From the NCBI GenBank assembly GCA_903862655.1, contig CAIOZA010000136.1, positions 1-64,000 of the forward strand: a DNA stretch of 64,000 nt. Direction: 5' to 3'. Positions 44,497-54,414 of this stretch are shown here, one piece after another (position 1 is the first letter of the stretch; each line of letters opens with the position of its first letter). The DNA is from an uncultured Ignavibacteria bacterium. Lineage in GTDB: Bacteria > Bacteroidota > Ignavibacteria > Kapaibacteriales > UBA2268. The notes under the pieces were generated by a model, which saw only the letters and a list, made by a program, of their open reading frames with translations, had not been told where the DNA came from and ran no database searches. The position numbers were made by a program, and so were the translations under genes.

Positions 44497-46503
44497 GTGA
44501 ATAAATTATTGAAAATTGTAATTCTTAAATCGTTTCATTATGAATTAATTGATTTTCTAATGATTTTACAAAAAGAATTACAAAAGGCAATTGCAATACC
44601 CAAATCTATTTTACTTAAAAAAATAGCTGCTAAACTATTAGGTAAAGCTAATTTTCTTAAAGAAAAAAGTTTAAACATTAATTTCAAAAATAAATTCAAA
44701 TTGACTCTAGCTAATCAATTCAAACTACCATCAATCAATTTACTCTCAAAATATGAGGATCAAATCCTTGAACTTGGGAACCAATTTTTAAAACATGAAT
44801 TTAATCTTCTTGGATCTGGTTTTGTTGATGTTACTTTTAAAAGTAAATCCGATTCACGAATAGACTGGAATCGAGACTTTATTTCGAATTACCGTTGGGA
44901 TAGTACTAAGTTATCAAAAGAATTAATATATGGTGAAATTAAAGGAGTTGATGTCAAAGTACCTTGGGAGCTTGGCAGGTTGCAATTCCTACCAATATTT
45001 ATCTACTCTGCTTCAATTGAAAACTCAAAACTTAAGGAAATTGAAAGGGATAATTATTTACGAGAATTTCAGAATATAATATTTGACTTTGTCGTATCAA
45101 ACCCGGTTGGTTATGGAATTCAATGGAAATCTCCAATGGATTGCTCAATAAGACTTATCAATATCCTGGTTGCATTGGATTTATCACTGCCATTTCATGG
45201 ATATTTTGATACTGAATTTTTTGAAATGATTAATAAAACAATTGCTGAACACACAGAATATGTTCTTAACAATCTTGAATGGAATAATGGGCTAAGGGGT
45301 AATCATTATTTATTTGACCTTGCCTCCATTATATTTTCAATGTGTTATACCGAAGTGAATGAGGCTTCATCGAAATTACTTAAATCAACAATTAACGAAT
45401 TTATAAAAGAAATAGATTATCAGTTCAATGAAGATGGAAGCAATTTCGAAGCATCCATACCATATCATTTTTTTACCTCAGAATTAGTGTTCCATATTTT
45501 CAATCTGTTAATAGGGTATTTTCAGTTTGAAATTTCTGAAAAGCTAAAGATCAAAATATCCCAAATTTATAATTTCTGCAAGGATAGTATTTTACCAAAC
45601 GGAGATATTATACAAATCGGAGATAATGACTCTGGTTGTTTGTTGAAACTTCTTCCTTTCGAACATTGTTGTGAAGAGTATTTATTCAAAGCACATGTTC
45701 TATCATTGATAAATTCGCAGAAATATCAACAAGATAAAATCAATTCAGATGAATTTTACGAGTCAATATTATCCTCCAGATTGAGCTTGACTACTAGAGA
45801 TAACCCAAAATATTCTGAACAAATTATTTTAAATAAGTTTAGTGATTTTGGAATATATTTATTCAAATCAAATGATATTAATCTTCAAATAAGATGTGGC
45901 AATGTCGGACAAATGGGGAAGGGAGGCCATTCTCATAATGATCAGTTATCGTTTACTTTTTTTTATAAAGGATACCTATTCATTACGGATCCTGGTACAT
46001 TTTGCTATACCTCTGACAGAACAGCAAGAAACAAATTCAGATCGACTGATTATCATAATGCATTAAGTATGATTGGTGAAGAACCAAATGCATTATGGTC
46101 AAAGACATCAGATGATTTATTTTGGTTAATAAATAGGGCAAGACCAGAAGTAATTCAAGTAAATGACAATATTTTTGAAGGAAAACACAAAGGTTTTGGA
46201 AGCATTTATTCAAGAAAATTTAAAATATCAAAAAACAAGATTGAAATAGCTGAAAGTTTTAAAATCATTAATCAAATGACACTTAATTTACATTTGCATC
46301 CAGATGTGAAAATTGATAAATTCGATAATAACATAAAACTGACACAAGATGATATTAGCATAAATATAAATCTTCCAGATCAGAACTATTCAATAGAGAA
46401 TTATGAATATTCTCCTGCCTATGGTGTTATTCAACCTTCCCAAAGAATTAGAATTTCAATAGATGAAGAAATCTACTTATGGTCAATTAACCTAAAGAAT
46501 TGA
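44497..46503 (+). CDS. Heparinase II/III-family polysaccharide lyase-like protein
   Basis: A 668-residue protein with an N-terminal (alpha/alpha) toroid region and a C-terminal heparinase II/III beta-sandwich domain. The toroid carries ENSNLKE-like helices and NHYLFDLASIIF. The catalytic region is GGHSHNDQLSFTFFYKGYLFITDPGT, followed by YHNALSMIGEEPN. It is annotated in polysaccharide biosynthesis loci as well as degradation. No signal peptide is apparent. A GTG starts at 44497; TAATTTG at 44484-44490 directly before it would imply a near-leaderless mRNA. Its 3' end overlaps the ROK kinase gene by 12 bases. Confidence 0.82.
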   Translation: MNKLLKIVILKSFHYELIDFLMILQKELQKAIAIPKSILLKKIAAKLLGKANFLKEKSLNINFKNKFKLTLANQFKLPSINLLSKYEDQILELGNQFLKHEFNLLGSGFVDVTFKSKSDSRIDWNRDFISNYRWDSTKLSKELIYGEIKGVDVKVPWELGRLQFLPIFIYSASIENSKLKEIERDNYLREFQNIIFDFVVSNPVGYGIQWKSPMDCSIRLINILVALDLSLPFHGYFDTEFFEMINKTIAEHTEYVLNNLEWNNGLRGNHYLFDLASIIFSMCYTEVNEASSKLLKSTINEFIKEIDYQFNEDGSNFEASIPYHFFTSELVFHIFNLLIGYFQFEISEKLKIKISQIYNFCKDSILPNGDIIQIGDNDSGCLLKLLPFEHCCEEYLFKAHVLSLINSQKYQQDKINSDEFYESILSSRLSLTTRDNPKYSEQIILNKFSDFGIYLFKSNDINLQIRCGNVGQMGKGGHSHNDQLSFTFFYKGYLFITDPGTFCYTSDRTARNKFRSTDYHNALSMIGEEPNALWSKTSDDLFWLINRARPEVIQVNDNIFEGKHKGFGSIYSRKFKISKNKIEIAESFKIINQMTLNLHLHPDVKIDKFDNNIKLTQDDISININLPDQNYSIENYEYSPAYGVIQPSQRIRISIDEEIYLWSINLKN

Positions 46504-47421
46504 CTTGCCAAGTAAAGCCGCACCTACAATACCAGCATCTTTTGTAAAAAATGCCTTCACTATTTGGGCTGTACTAGCTATTGTCGGCAAAGCTCTTTCT
46601 CTTATGGTTTCTAGTGCAGTATCGAGTAGTAAGGGATGTGCCAATGAAATGCCACCACCAACAATAACTAATCTTAGATCAAGGAAATTTAAAGCTGAAG
46701 TTAATCCAATGCCTAAGGTATAGCCAATCTGTTTAAATATCTCGATAGCCGCCGGGTCATTTTGTTGAGCGGCTTCAGAAACAAAATATGGGTCTGGTCG
46801 GCCATATTTGTGTAAAAGTGAATCTGGAAATTGTTTTATTAATTGAGTACCAAGTGCTGTTATTTGATTTCTACCAACATATTCTTCAAGTACTCCCGTT
46901 CGGAATGGCATTTTGCTATTTAAAGGAGCATTGAAATCAATAATCATGTGTCCAATTTCTCCAGCTCCCATGGCTTCGCCCTTGAAAATTTTTCTGTCAA
47001 GTATTATAGCTCCTCCTACACCAGTTCCAAGTGTGACGTACAGAAAATTATTAGCTAATTTTCCGGCACCAAGCTCTAATTCTGCAATAGCGGCAACATT
47101 AGCATCATTATCTACAATGCATGGTAAAGAGAATAGATTTTGAAGGAATTTACCTAATGGAATGTCGATCCATTCAGGTAAATTTGGTGATATTTTAACT
47201 GTGCCTTCATTCTCAATAATTCCTGGAATTCCGACACCTATTGACTTAATAGCAGGATATTTTTCAAGAATAGTTGAAATTGTTCTCTTTAATGAATTTA
47301 AAACATAATCTAAACCTTTTGAGGCATGAGTTGCCTGACTCTGCTGAAAAATTAAATTGCCATCTTTGTCGATTACACCTGCTTTGAGGTTAGTCCCGCC
47401 TAAATCTATTCCAATATACAT
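46492..47421 (-). CDS. ROK-family sugar kinase lacking the zinc-binding motif
   Basis: A 309-residue ROK kinase. The phosphate-1 motif GIDLGGTNLKAGV and the phosphate-2 VGVGIPGIIENEG are intact, as is DNDANVAAIAELELGAG. Usual ROK kinases then carry CxCGxxGCxE as a zinc knuckle, but here the segment reads NAPLNSKMPFRTGVLEEY with no cysteines. It may be a glucokinase or amino-sugar kinase. It is convergent with the heparinase-like gene with a 12-base overlap of coding ends. Confidence 0.86.
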   Translation of the reverse strand: MYIGIDLGGTNLKAGVIDKDGNLIFQQSQATHASKGLDYVLNSLKRTISTILEKYPAIKSIGVGIPGIIENEGTVKISPNLPEWIDIPLGKFLQNLFSLPCIVDNDANVAAIAELELGAGKLANNFLYVTLGTGVGGAIILDRKIFKGEAMGAGEIGHMIIDFNAPLNSKMPFRTGVLEEYVGRNQITALGTQLIKQFPDSLLHKYGRPDPYFVSEAAQQNDPAAIEIFKQIGYTLGIGLTSALNFLDLRLVIVGGGISLAHPLLLDTALETIRERALPTIASTAQIVKAFFTKDAGIVGAALLGKSIL

Positions 47422-47502
47422 AATTATTTTTTTCTTTTCAAGTTTAACATAAATAAAAAAGGGGTTTCCCCCAGTTTTATTGTAAAAAATATAATATTTT
47501 TA

Positions 47503-47814
47503 CTATTTGTCAGTAACAATATAAATTTGCTCACCAGGTTTAGTCATTCCATAATGAACTCTTGCAATTCTTTCAATTTCAACTGAATCATGTTGAAGTA
47601 TATCAATTTTTCTTTTCAATGAATCTCGAAGTGAATTCTGTATTGATATTTTCCCCGTTATGTTTTTTTTGGTTAGAATAAGATCAACTCTTTTGAGTAA
47701 GCCATATTCAGAAAATAAAAAAATCACAGCAACAATAATAATAATAGATAATTTTAAAATTCTACCTTTATTTTTTAAATAAAAATTGAGGAACGAATTT
47801 AAAAATTTTAACAT
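47503..47814 (-). CDS. FtsB/DivIC-like septum formation initiator protein
   Basis: A 103-residue bitopic protein with a short basic cytosolic tail, one membrane helix (IIIIVAVIFLFSEYGLL) and a short coiled coil ending IERIARVHYGMTKPGEQIYIV, the FtsB/DivIC signature. It would take part in the FtsB-FtsL-FtsQ complex of the divisome. I take the ATG at 47814, which lies in TAATATG after the glycine dehydrogenase stop; a GTG at 47826 would overlap that gene by 11 bases. Confidence 0.82.
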   Translation of the reverse strand: MLKFLNSFLNFYLKNKGRILKLSIIIIVAVIFLFSEYGLLKRVDLILTKKNITGKISIQNSLRDSLKRKIDILQHDSVEIERIARVHYGMTKPGEQIYIVTDK

Positions 47815-47815
47815 A

Positions 47816-49153
47816 TTATTTAACACTTTTCAAAAAATTGACAAATTCATCCATTTCTTCTTTTGTCCTTTTTTCGGTAACGGCTACTAACAATCCCTTA
47901 TTATATCCATCAATTGTAGAAGTGTCTATACCCGGCAAGAATCCAAGTTTGTAACCCTCAGATACAATTCTTGATGGTTCAACCGAAGTATTAACAAGGA
48001 ATTCTCTGAAAAATGGTTTGTTATTCATTAAACTAAAGCCTGGAATTTTGCATATTTCAGAAGCTAAGTATATTGCTTTTTTGTTTGATTGTTCTGCTAC
48101 TTCCTGAATACCTTGCTTACCCATCGTCTCGAGATAAACAGTTGCTGTAAGCATGTACAGTCCCTGATTAGTACAGATGTTTGACGTTGCCTTCTCTCTT
48201 TTGATTTGCTGTTCACGTGTCTGAAGAGTAAGAACATAACATCTTCTACCTTCTGAATCTTGTGTTACACCAGATAAACGTCCGGGTAATTTTCTAACAA
48301 ATTCATTTTTGGTTGCAAATATTCCAAGATAAGGTCCGCCATTACTCAATGGGATACCCAATGGTTGACCTTCTCCGACAACAATATCTGCATTATACTC
48401 ACCAGGAGTTTTTAGTAGTCCTAACGAGAATGGGCAAGAAGAAGCAATAAGAAGTGCTTTTGTGGAATGAGTAATTTTTTCAATCTCTTCTACTTCTTCT
48501 AGATTACCATAGAAATTAGGATGTTGAACAATAACTGCGGATGTTTTTTCATTGATTGCATTCTTCAGTGCTTCAAGATCACATGTTCCGTCATCTGATA
48601 TGAATGTTTTGAAAGTAAACTTTCTGCCAACACACATTGTCTTTATAACTTCATAGTTATAAGGATTAATTGTGCCTGCAATAAGGAATTCTATATTTCT
48701 GTTGTGAGCATTTGCCATTAAACATGCTTCAGCTAGTGCAGTTCCACCATCGTATAGTGATGCATTAGAAACATCCATTCCTGTTAATGCACAAATCATA
48801 GACTGGAATTCATACATTGCCTGCAAAGTACCTTGTGAAACCTCTGCTTGATAAGGTGTATAAGCTGTTTTGAACTCAGATCTGCTGGTAATCATTCCTA
48901 TAACCGATGGAATGAAATGGTCATAAGCTCCACCACCCATAAAACAAATATGTGAGGAGGAAGTAATGTTATCTTTAGAATATTTTTCTAATAATTGCAG
49001 AACTTCCAGTTCAGATAATCTATTATACATATCAAGGGGGGTTTTTAGTCTTATTTCTTCTGGAATATTTGTAATTAATTCTTCGAAAGATGAGACTCCG
49101 ATTGCGGTAAGCATTTCTTTTTGTTCATTATCTGTATTAGGTACGAAAGCCAT
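47816..49153 (-). CDS. gcvPA: Glycine dehydrogenase (decarboxylating) subunit 1
   Basis: A 445-residue protein corresponding to the N-terminal half of the glycine cleavage P-protein, as in two-subunit bacteria. The N-terminal FVPNTDNEQKEMLTAIGV and FMGGGAYDHFIP blocks, and the GEGQPLGIPLSNGGPYLG segment, are diagnostic. It decarboxylates glycine with subunit 2, which carries the PLP lysine. gcvPB is not adjacent, nor are gcvT or gcvH in the window. The FtsB-like gene follows with essentially no gap. Confidence 0.94.
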   Translation of the reverse strand: MAFVPNTDNEQKEMLTAIGVSSFEELITNIPEEIRLKTPLDMYNRLSELEVLQLLEKYSKDNITSSSHICFMGGGAYDHFIPSVIGMITSRSEFKTAYTPYQAEVSQGTLQAMYEFQSMICALTGMDVSNASLYDGGTALAEACLMANAHNRNIEFLIAGTINPYNYEVIKTMCVGRKFTFKTFISDDGTCDLEALKNAINEKTSAVIVQHPNFYGNLEEVEEIEKITHSTKALLIASSCPFSLGLLKTPGEYNADIVVGEGQPLGIPLSNGGPYLGIFATKNEFVRKLPGRLSGVTQDSEGRRCYVLTLQTREQQIKREKATSNICTNQGLYMLTATVYLETMGKQGIQEVAEQSNKKAIYLASEICKIPGFSLMNNKPFFREFLVNTSVEPSRIVSEGYKLGFLPGIDTSTIDGYNKGLLVAVTEKRTKEEMDEFVNFLKSVK

Positions 49154-49329
49154 TCAGTAACTCCTTATTTCAATTTGTTTTTTTATAAATGTCAAAATCA
49201 AGATTGTTAATTTATGGGTAATTAAATTTCTATGCAATTTTTTATAAATAATCTTTAAAATATGTCGATTAGTGAAATGATTATTTAGATAAAAAAAACA
49301 TATTAAATAAAATATCGTTTAAAGATTAA

Positions 49330-50373
<1,044 letters not shown>

Positions 50374-50386
50374 TCAAAATTAAATT

Positions 50387-50414
50387 CCGGCTCTTATTTC
50401 TAAGAGCCGGTTTT
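50387..50414 (+). terminator. Terminator-like hairpin between gap and pgk
   Basis: CCGGCTCTTA / TAAGAGCCGG makes a 10-bp stem with a 4-base TTTC loop, followed by TTTTCT. It lies 13 bases after the gap stop and 35 before pgk, so it may end most transcripts or attenuate pgk. Confidence 0.8.
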
Positions 50415-50449
50415 CTATCAAATTAATTCTAATTTTTTAAGGTGATAAA

Positions 50450-51640
50450 ATGATTAAATATTTAGATGAAGCACTATTTACAAATAAGAATGTTCTTATA
50501 AGAGTTGATTTCAATGTTCCTCTTGATGAAAATTGCAAAGTAACAGATGACACAAGAATCAGAGAATCATTAAAGACCATTGACAAAGTAATTGATGATG
50601 GTGGATTACCAATTTTAATGTCACATTTGGGAAGACCTAAAGGTGAAAAGAATCTGAAATATTCATTGAAACCAGTTGCGGATTATTTAACAAATGTCTT
50701 TGGCTATAATGTTATTTTTGCTAAGGATTGTATTGGAGAAATTCCTCGAAAATGTATCAAGGATTCAAATATGGGTGATATTATTCTTCTTGAAAATCTT
50801 AGATTTTACAAAGAAGAAGAAAAAAATGATATGATTTTTGCGGAAAAACTAGCATTCCTCGGAGATGTTTATATAAATGATGCTTTTGGAACTGCGCACA
50901 GAGCTCATGCAAGTACATTTGCAGTTGCCTCATTTTTCCAGGAAAAATATGCCGGTTATCTTCTCGAAGCCGAAATAAATTATCTGGGTAAAGCAGTCGC
51001 CAATCCTAAGAAGCCATTTTTAGCAATTCTGGGAGGTGCAAAAATTTCGGGAAAAATTGATGTTATTACTAATCTTCTCGACAAATGTGATACTATCCTT
51101 GTCGGTGGTGGTATGATGTTCACATTCTTCAAAGCTATGGGATTTGAGATTGGAAAATCTCTTTTGGAGGAAGACAAAATTATTTTAGCTAAGGAGATAC
51201 TTGACAAAGCAGCCAAGAAGAATATTAATTTAATATTACCTGTTGATGTGGTTGTTGCTGATAGGTTTGATAACGATGCAGAAACAAGAATTGCTAAAAG
51301 TTCGGATATATTAGCTAGCGAAATTGGAATGGATATTGGACCAGAAACAATCCAAATTTATACAAATGAAATTCTAAAATCAAAAACCATCGTTTGGAAT
51401 GGTCCAATGGGCGTTTTCGAAATGGCAAACTTTGCAAAAGGAACACTTTCAGTTGCAGAGGCATTAGCTCAAGCAACAAGTACCGGAGCCATTACTATTG
51501 TTGGAGGTGGAGATTCTGTGGCTGCTATAAATCAAATGAAATTAAACACGAAAGTCTCTCATGTTTCAACAGGTGGGGGAGCTTCATTGGAATATTTAGA
51601 AGGTAAAGAACTTCCGGGAATTTCTGCCCTTGAAATTTAA
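50450..51640 (+). CDS. pgk: Phosphoglycerate kinase
   Basis: A 396-residue two-domain kinase that makes ATP and 3-phosphoglycerate. The N-terminal VLIRVDFNVPLDE and SHLGRPKG bind the substrate, and the C-terminal GGGDSVAAI and WNGPMGVFE bind ATP. Length is standard. It follows gap in the classic gap-pgk order, with an SD (AAGGTGATAAAATG). A hairpin follows at 51696. Confidence 0.98.
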   Translation: MIKYLDEALFTNKNVLIRVDFNVPLDENCKVTDDTRIRESLKTIDKVIDDGGLPILMSHLGRPKGEKNLKYSLKPVADYLTNVFGYNVIFAKDCIGEIPRKCIKDSNMGDIILLENLRFYKEEEKNDMIFAEKLAFLGDVYINDAFGTAHRAHASTFAVASFFQEKYAGYLLEAEINYLGKAVANPKKPFLAILGGAKISGKIDVITNLLDKCDTILVGGGMMFTFFKAMGFEIGKSLLEEDKIILAKEILDKAAKKNINLILPVDVVVADRFDNDAETRIAKSSDILASEIGMDIGPETIQIYTNEILKSKTIVWNGPMGVFEMANFAKGTLSVAEALAQATSTGAITIVGGGDSVAAINQMKLNTKVSHVSTGGGASLEYLEGKELPGISALEI

Positions 51641-51695
51641 AGTTTGCTCCAATCCATCCGATAATCCTTAATAGTAAAATTGATATATTAAATTA

Positions 51696-51719
51696 ACATC
51701 TCCTTTTCGGAGGAGATGT
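51696..51719 (+). other. Hairpin after pgk
   Basis: ACATCTCCT / AGGAGATGT forms a 9-bp stem with a 6-base loop, 56 bases past the pgk stop and 25 before the next ATG. There is no T run after it, so it may be a stabilising or weakly terminating structure. Confidence 0.45.
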
Positions 51720-51743
51720 ATAAAAAATAGCTCGGATTAAAAA

Positions 51744-52127
51744 ATGAATGCTAAAATTGAATATGAATCACATTTTAAATTGCTCAAGTTAATTGTTAAT
51801 TACATTAACGACCTAATTCCATTGATTGAAGATAAAAATGACTTGAGTGATTCTGTTAATTATTCAGTAAAAACTATTTTCGATTTTGTGGAAAAAGTAG
51901 TTGAAACTCTCCCAAACATGTTTAGCGCTCAAGGTGACCCTCAGGTTATAAAGCGTGAACTTTTAGTTTCAATTCGTAAAGTGAATAAATGTTGGAGTAA
52001 TTCAAAGATTAGTATTTTTGAATTTGAAGCATGTTGGGATGAATTTAACTTTTGGTGGTATGAATTCATTCGTACATATTATCACATGGAAAAGCTCAAA
52101 AAGAGTATCTTTGTTTCCTTGAACTAG
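51744..52127 (+). CDS. Hypothetical helical protein
   Basis: A 127-residue acidic protein, predicted mostly helical and rich in aromatic residues near the C-terminus (CWDEFNFWWYEFIRTYYH). No signal peptide or membrane helix is seen. I do not recognise a family. It follows pgk by about 100 bases and precedes the rhomboid gene; neither neighbour suggests a role. The frame and codon use look normal, so it is probably a real gene. Confidence 0.65.
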   Translation: MNAKIEYESHFKLLKLIVNYINDLIPLIEDKNDLSDSVNYSVKTIFDFVEKVVETLPNMFSAQGDPQVIKRELLVSIRKVNKCWSNSKISIFEFEACWDEFNFWWYEFIRTYYHMEKLKKSIFVSLN

Positions 52128-52211
52128 AAATGTCTATTTATTCAACATTGCACAATATTTGAATGCTATTCGTCTAGCACCCTTTAAAAATGACTAATGG
52201 GTATTAGATAA

Positions 52212-53111
52212 ATGAACCGATTCGGACGATTCACAATGTTCCCGCCAGTAATAAAAGCTCTGGTAATCATTAATGTTGTAATATTTTTACTTGAAATCTT
52301 CATTTTAAGATTCTATACTATTGATTCAATTAGTCTGGATAGAATATTCAATTATTATTTCGCTTTATCTCCAATTGAAACAGGTAGATTCTATATTTGG
52401 CAATTAATCACCTATCAATTTATTCACGATACCGGTGGTATCGTACATATCTTCTTCAATTTGTTTGCACTTTGGATGTTTGGAGTTGAACTAGAACATC
52501 TATGGGGCTCAAAGAAATTCACATTGTTTTATATAATTAGTGGTATTGGTGCTGGTTTAACTCAAATGCTATTTTCATCACTAACAGGTTCATCAGCCTC
52601 CACTATTGGTGCCAGTGGTGCCATTTATGGTATCCTAATAGGATTTGGTATGACATTTCCCGACCGACCAATTTTTATGTTTCCTTTTTTTATTCCTATT
52701 CCTGCAAAATTCTTTGTTCTCATTTACATCGGTTTAGCATTGCTTATGGGAATGACATCTGACGGTAATGTTGCTCATTTTGCACATTTAGGTGGAGCAG
52801 CTACTGGATTCTTGCTTTTCAAATTCGGTGATAAGGTTGGTTTATTTGCGTTTTTCAATAAACTTTTCAAACGAAAACAGCCGTTAGCTAACGCTTTTAA
52901 TGAACAAAATGTTCATGGTATTTGGGAAGCTAATAAGCCTGCCAAAACCTATTCGTCTCCAGCACCTACCTACAAATTCCATGTTGATGGTGAGAATATT
53001 TCTCAAGAGGTTATTGACTCAATTCTTGATAAAATATCAGCTTCCGGTTACCAAAATCTAACCGATAAAGAGAAAAAGATACTATTTGAAATTAGTCAGA
53101 AATTAAAATAA
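52212..53111 (+). CDS. Rhomboid-family intramembrane serine protease
   Basis: A 299-residue protein with six or so membrane helices in the N-terminal 215 residues. The catalytic Ser lies in GASGAIYGI and the His in HFAHLGGAATGF; HIFFNLFALWMFG supplies the conserved Asn. A soluble C-terminal tail of about 80 residues, ending in a short helical DKEKKILFEI motif, is typical of bacterial rhomboids in this group. It cleaves membrane proteins in the bilayer; targets are unknown. ispG follows after 18 bases. Confidence 0.9.
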   Translation: MNRFGRFTMFPPVIKALVIINVVIFLLEIFILRFYTIDSISLDRIFNYYFALSPIETGRFYIWQLITYQFIHDTGGIVHIFFNLFALWMFGVELEHLWGSKKFTLFYIISGIGAGLTQMLFSSLTGSSASTIGASGAIYGILIGFGMTFPDRPIFMFPFFIPIPAKFFVLIYIGLALLMGMTSDGNVAHFAHLGGAATGFLLFKFGDKVGLFAFFNKLFKRKQPLANAFNEQNVHGIWEANKPAKTYSSPAPTYKFHVDGENISQEVIDSILDKISASGYQNLTDKEKKILFEISQKLK

Positions 53112-53129
53112 AAAGTTTAGATATAAGAG

Positions 53130-54215
53130 ATGAATATGAGTACAGAAAATAAATTTTCAAGAAGAAAGACAAGAAAGCTATTTATTGGCAATATTCCAAT
53201 TGGCGGCGATTCACCTATATCTGTTCAAACAATGAGTAAAACTAAAACTTCAGATGTTGAAGCTACAGTCAAGCAAATATTGAGATGTCAGGAAGCAGGT
53301 GCCGATATTGTTCGAGTAACGGTTAATGATGCAGAAGCGGCAGATGCAATAAAGGAAATTGTCAAAGGTGTTACTCTACCAATCGTTGCTGATATTCATT
53401 TTAATCATATATTTGCTTTGAAATCACTTGAAGCAGGGGTAGCAAAGGTTAGGATTAATCCTGGTAATATCGGCAATAAAGATAGAATCAGAGAAGTATT
53501 AATGTTGGCAAAAGATAAGGGGATACCAATTAGAATTGGCGTCAATTCCGGTTCATTAGAAAAAGATATTCTTGAAAAATATAAATATCCTACGGCTGAA
53601 GCTCTATATGAAAGTGCAATGCGACACGTAGGTTTTGCTTCTGAATTCAACTTTGAAGATCTAATTATTTCAGTAAAATCAACCAATGTCAATTTGATGA
53701 TCAATGCTTACAGACTTCTTTCTGAGCGAACTGATTTTCCTCTTCATCTTGGAGTAACCGAAGCCGGAAGAGCAGGGGTAGGTACTATTAAATCAGCAGT
53801 TGGTATAGGTACTCTGTTAGCCGAAGGTATCGGAGATACAATACGAGTATCGTTAACTGATGAACCAGAAAAGGAGATCGAGGTTGGTAAGGAAATTCTT
53901 AGAACTCTTGGTTTATCACAGCGAACTGTCGAAATTATCTCCTGTCCAACATGCGGTAGGGTAGAGGTAGACCTTTTTAAAATAACTGAAAAACTTGAAA
54001 ATAGACTTAAGAATATCAAGAAACCAGTTAAGATATCCGTGCTTGGTTGTGCTGTCAATGGTCCTGGCGAAGCCAGAGAATCAGATATTGGAATTGCTGC
54101 TGGTAAGAATAGCGGGATTTTGTATTTGAATGGCGAAATAATTAGAAAAGTAAAAGAAGATGAAATAGTAGATGCTGTTTATGAGGAAGTAATGAAGTTT
54201 CAACCTAAAGAATAA
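53130..54215 (+). CDS. ispG: 4-hydroxy-3-methylbut-2-en-1-yl diphosphate synthase
   Basis: A 361-residue Fe-S enzyme of the MEP isoprenoid pathway. The TIM barrel begins with VQTMSKTKTSD and VADIHFNHIFAL. The cluster-binding cysteines are in SCPTCGRVEVD and LGCAVNGPGEA, and depend on the SUF system. Family length is 350-400 for the bacterial form. It follows the rhomboid gene closely and is convergent with the gamma carbonic anhydrase gene. Confidence 0.96.
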   Translation: MNMSTENKFSRRKTRKLFIGNIPIGGDSPISVQTMSKTKTSDVEATVKQILRCQEAGADIVRVTVNDAEAADAIKEIVKGVTLPIVADIHFNHIFALKSLEAGVAKVRINPGNIGNKDRIREVLMLAKDKGIPIRIGVNSGSLEKDILEKYKYPTAEALYESAMRHVGFASEFNFEDLIISVKSTNVNLMINAYRLLSERTDFPLHLGVTEAGRAGVGTIKSAVGIGTLLAEGIGDTIRVSLTDEPEKEIEVGKEILRTLGLSQRTVEIISCPTCGRVEVDLFKITEKLENRLKNIKKPVKISVLGCAVNGPGEARESDIGIAAGKNSGILYLNGEIIRKVKEDEIVDAVYEEVMKFQPKE

Positions 54216-54326
54216 TATCTCTTATAAAGCTAAATACTGAATCAAGTCAGTCCAATAATATTTATTGAACCTTTTTGATAGTTGTAACAATTTTGATGAA
54301 TAATGAAGAAAAGATTTCCATCATTT

Positions 54327-54346
54327 GTTAACAACATGTTGATAAC
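54327..54346. repeat. Near-perfect 20-bp palindrome in a convergent intergenic region
   Basis: GTTAACAACATGTTGATAAC: 9 of 10 base pairs match between the arms, with perfect CAACATGTTG in the centre. It lies between the ends of ispG (54215) and the gamma carbonic anhydrase gene (54415), 3' to both. Confidence 0.6.
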
Positions 54347-54358
54347 ATAATTAGAACT

Positions 54359-54380
54359 GGCTAATTGGTTGCTAATTGGC
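54359..54380. repeat. Short direct repeat GCTAATTGG
   Basis: GCTAATTGG occurs twice (54360-54368 and 54371-54379) 11 bases apart, just after the 20-bp palindrome in the same convergent gap. Function is unknown and chance is possible. Confidence 0.4.
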
Positions 54381-54414
54381 TATTAAGCAAAATATTAAGA
54401 ATAATATCTCAGGA

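Noticed and set aside
54327-54346. DnaA box or chromosomal dif site
   Set aside because: TGTTGATAA is one base off a DnaA box but there is no box cluster or AT-rich unwinding element, and the sequence does not match known XerCD dif arms.
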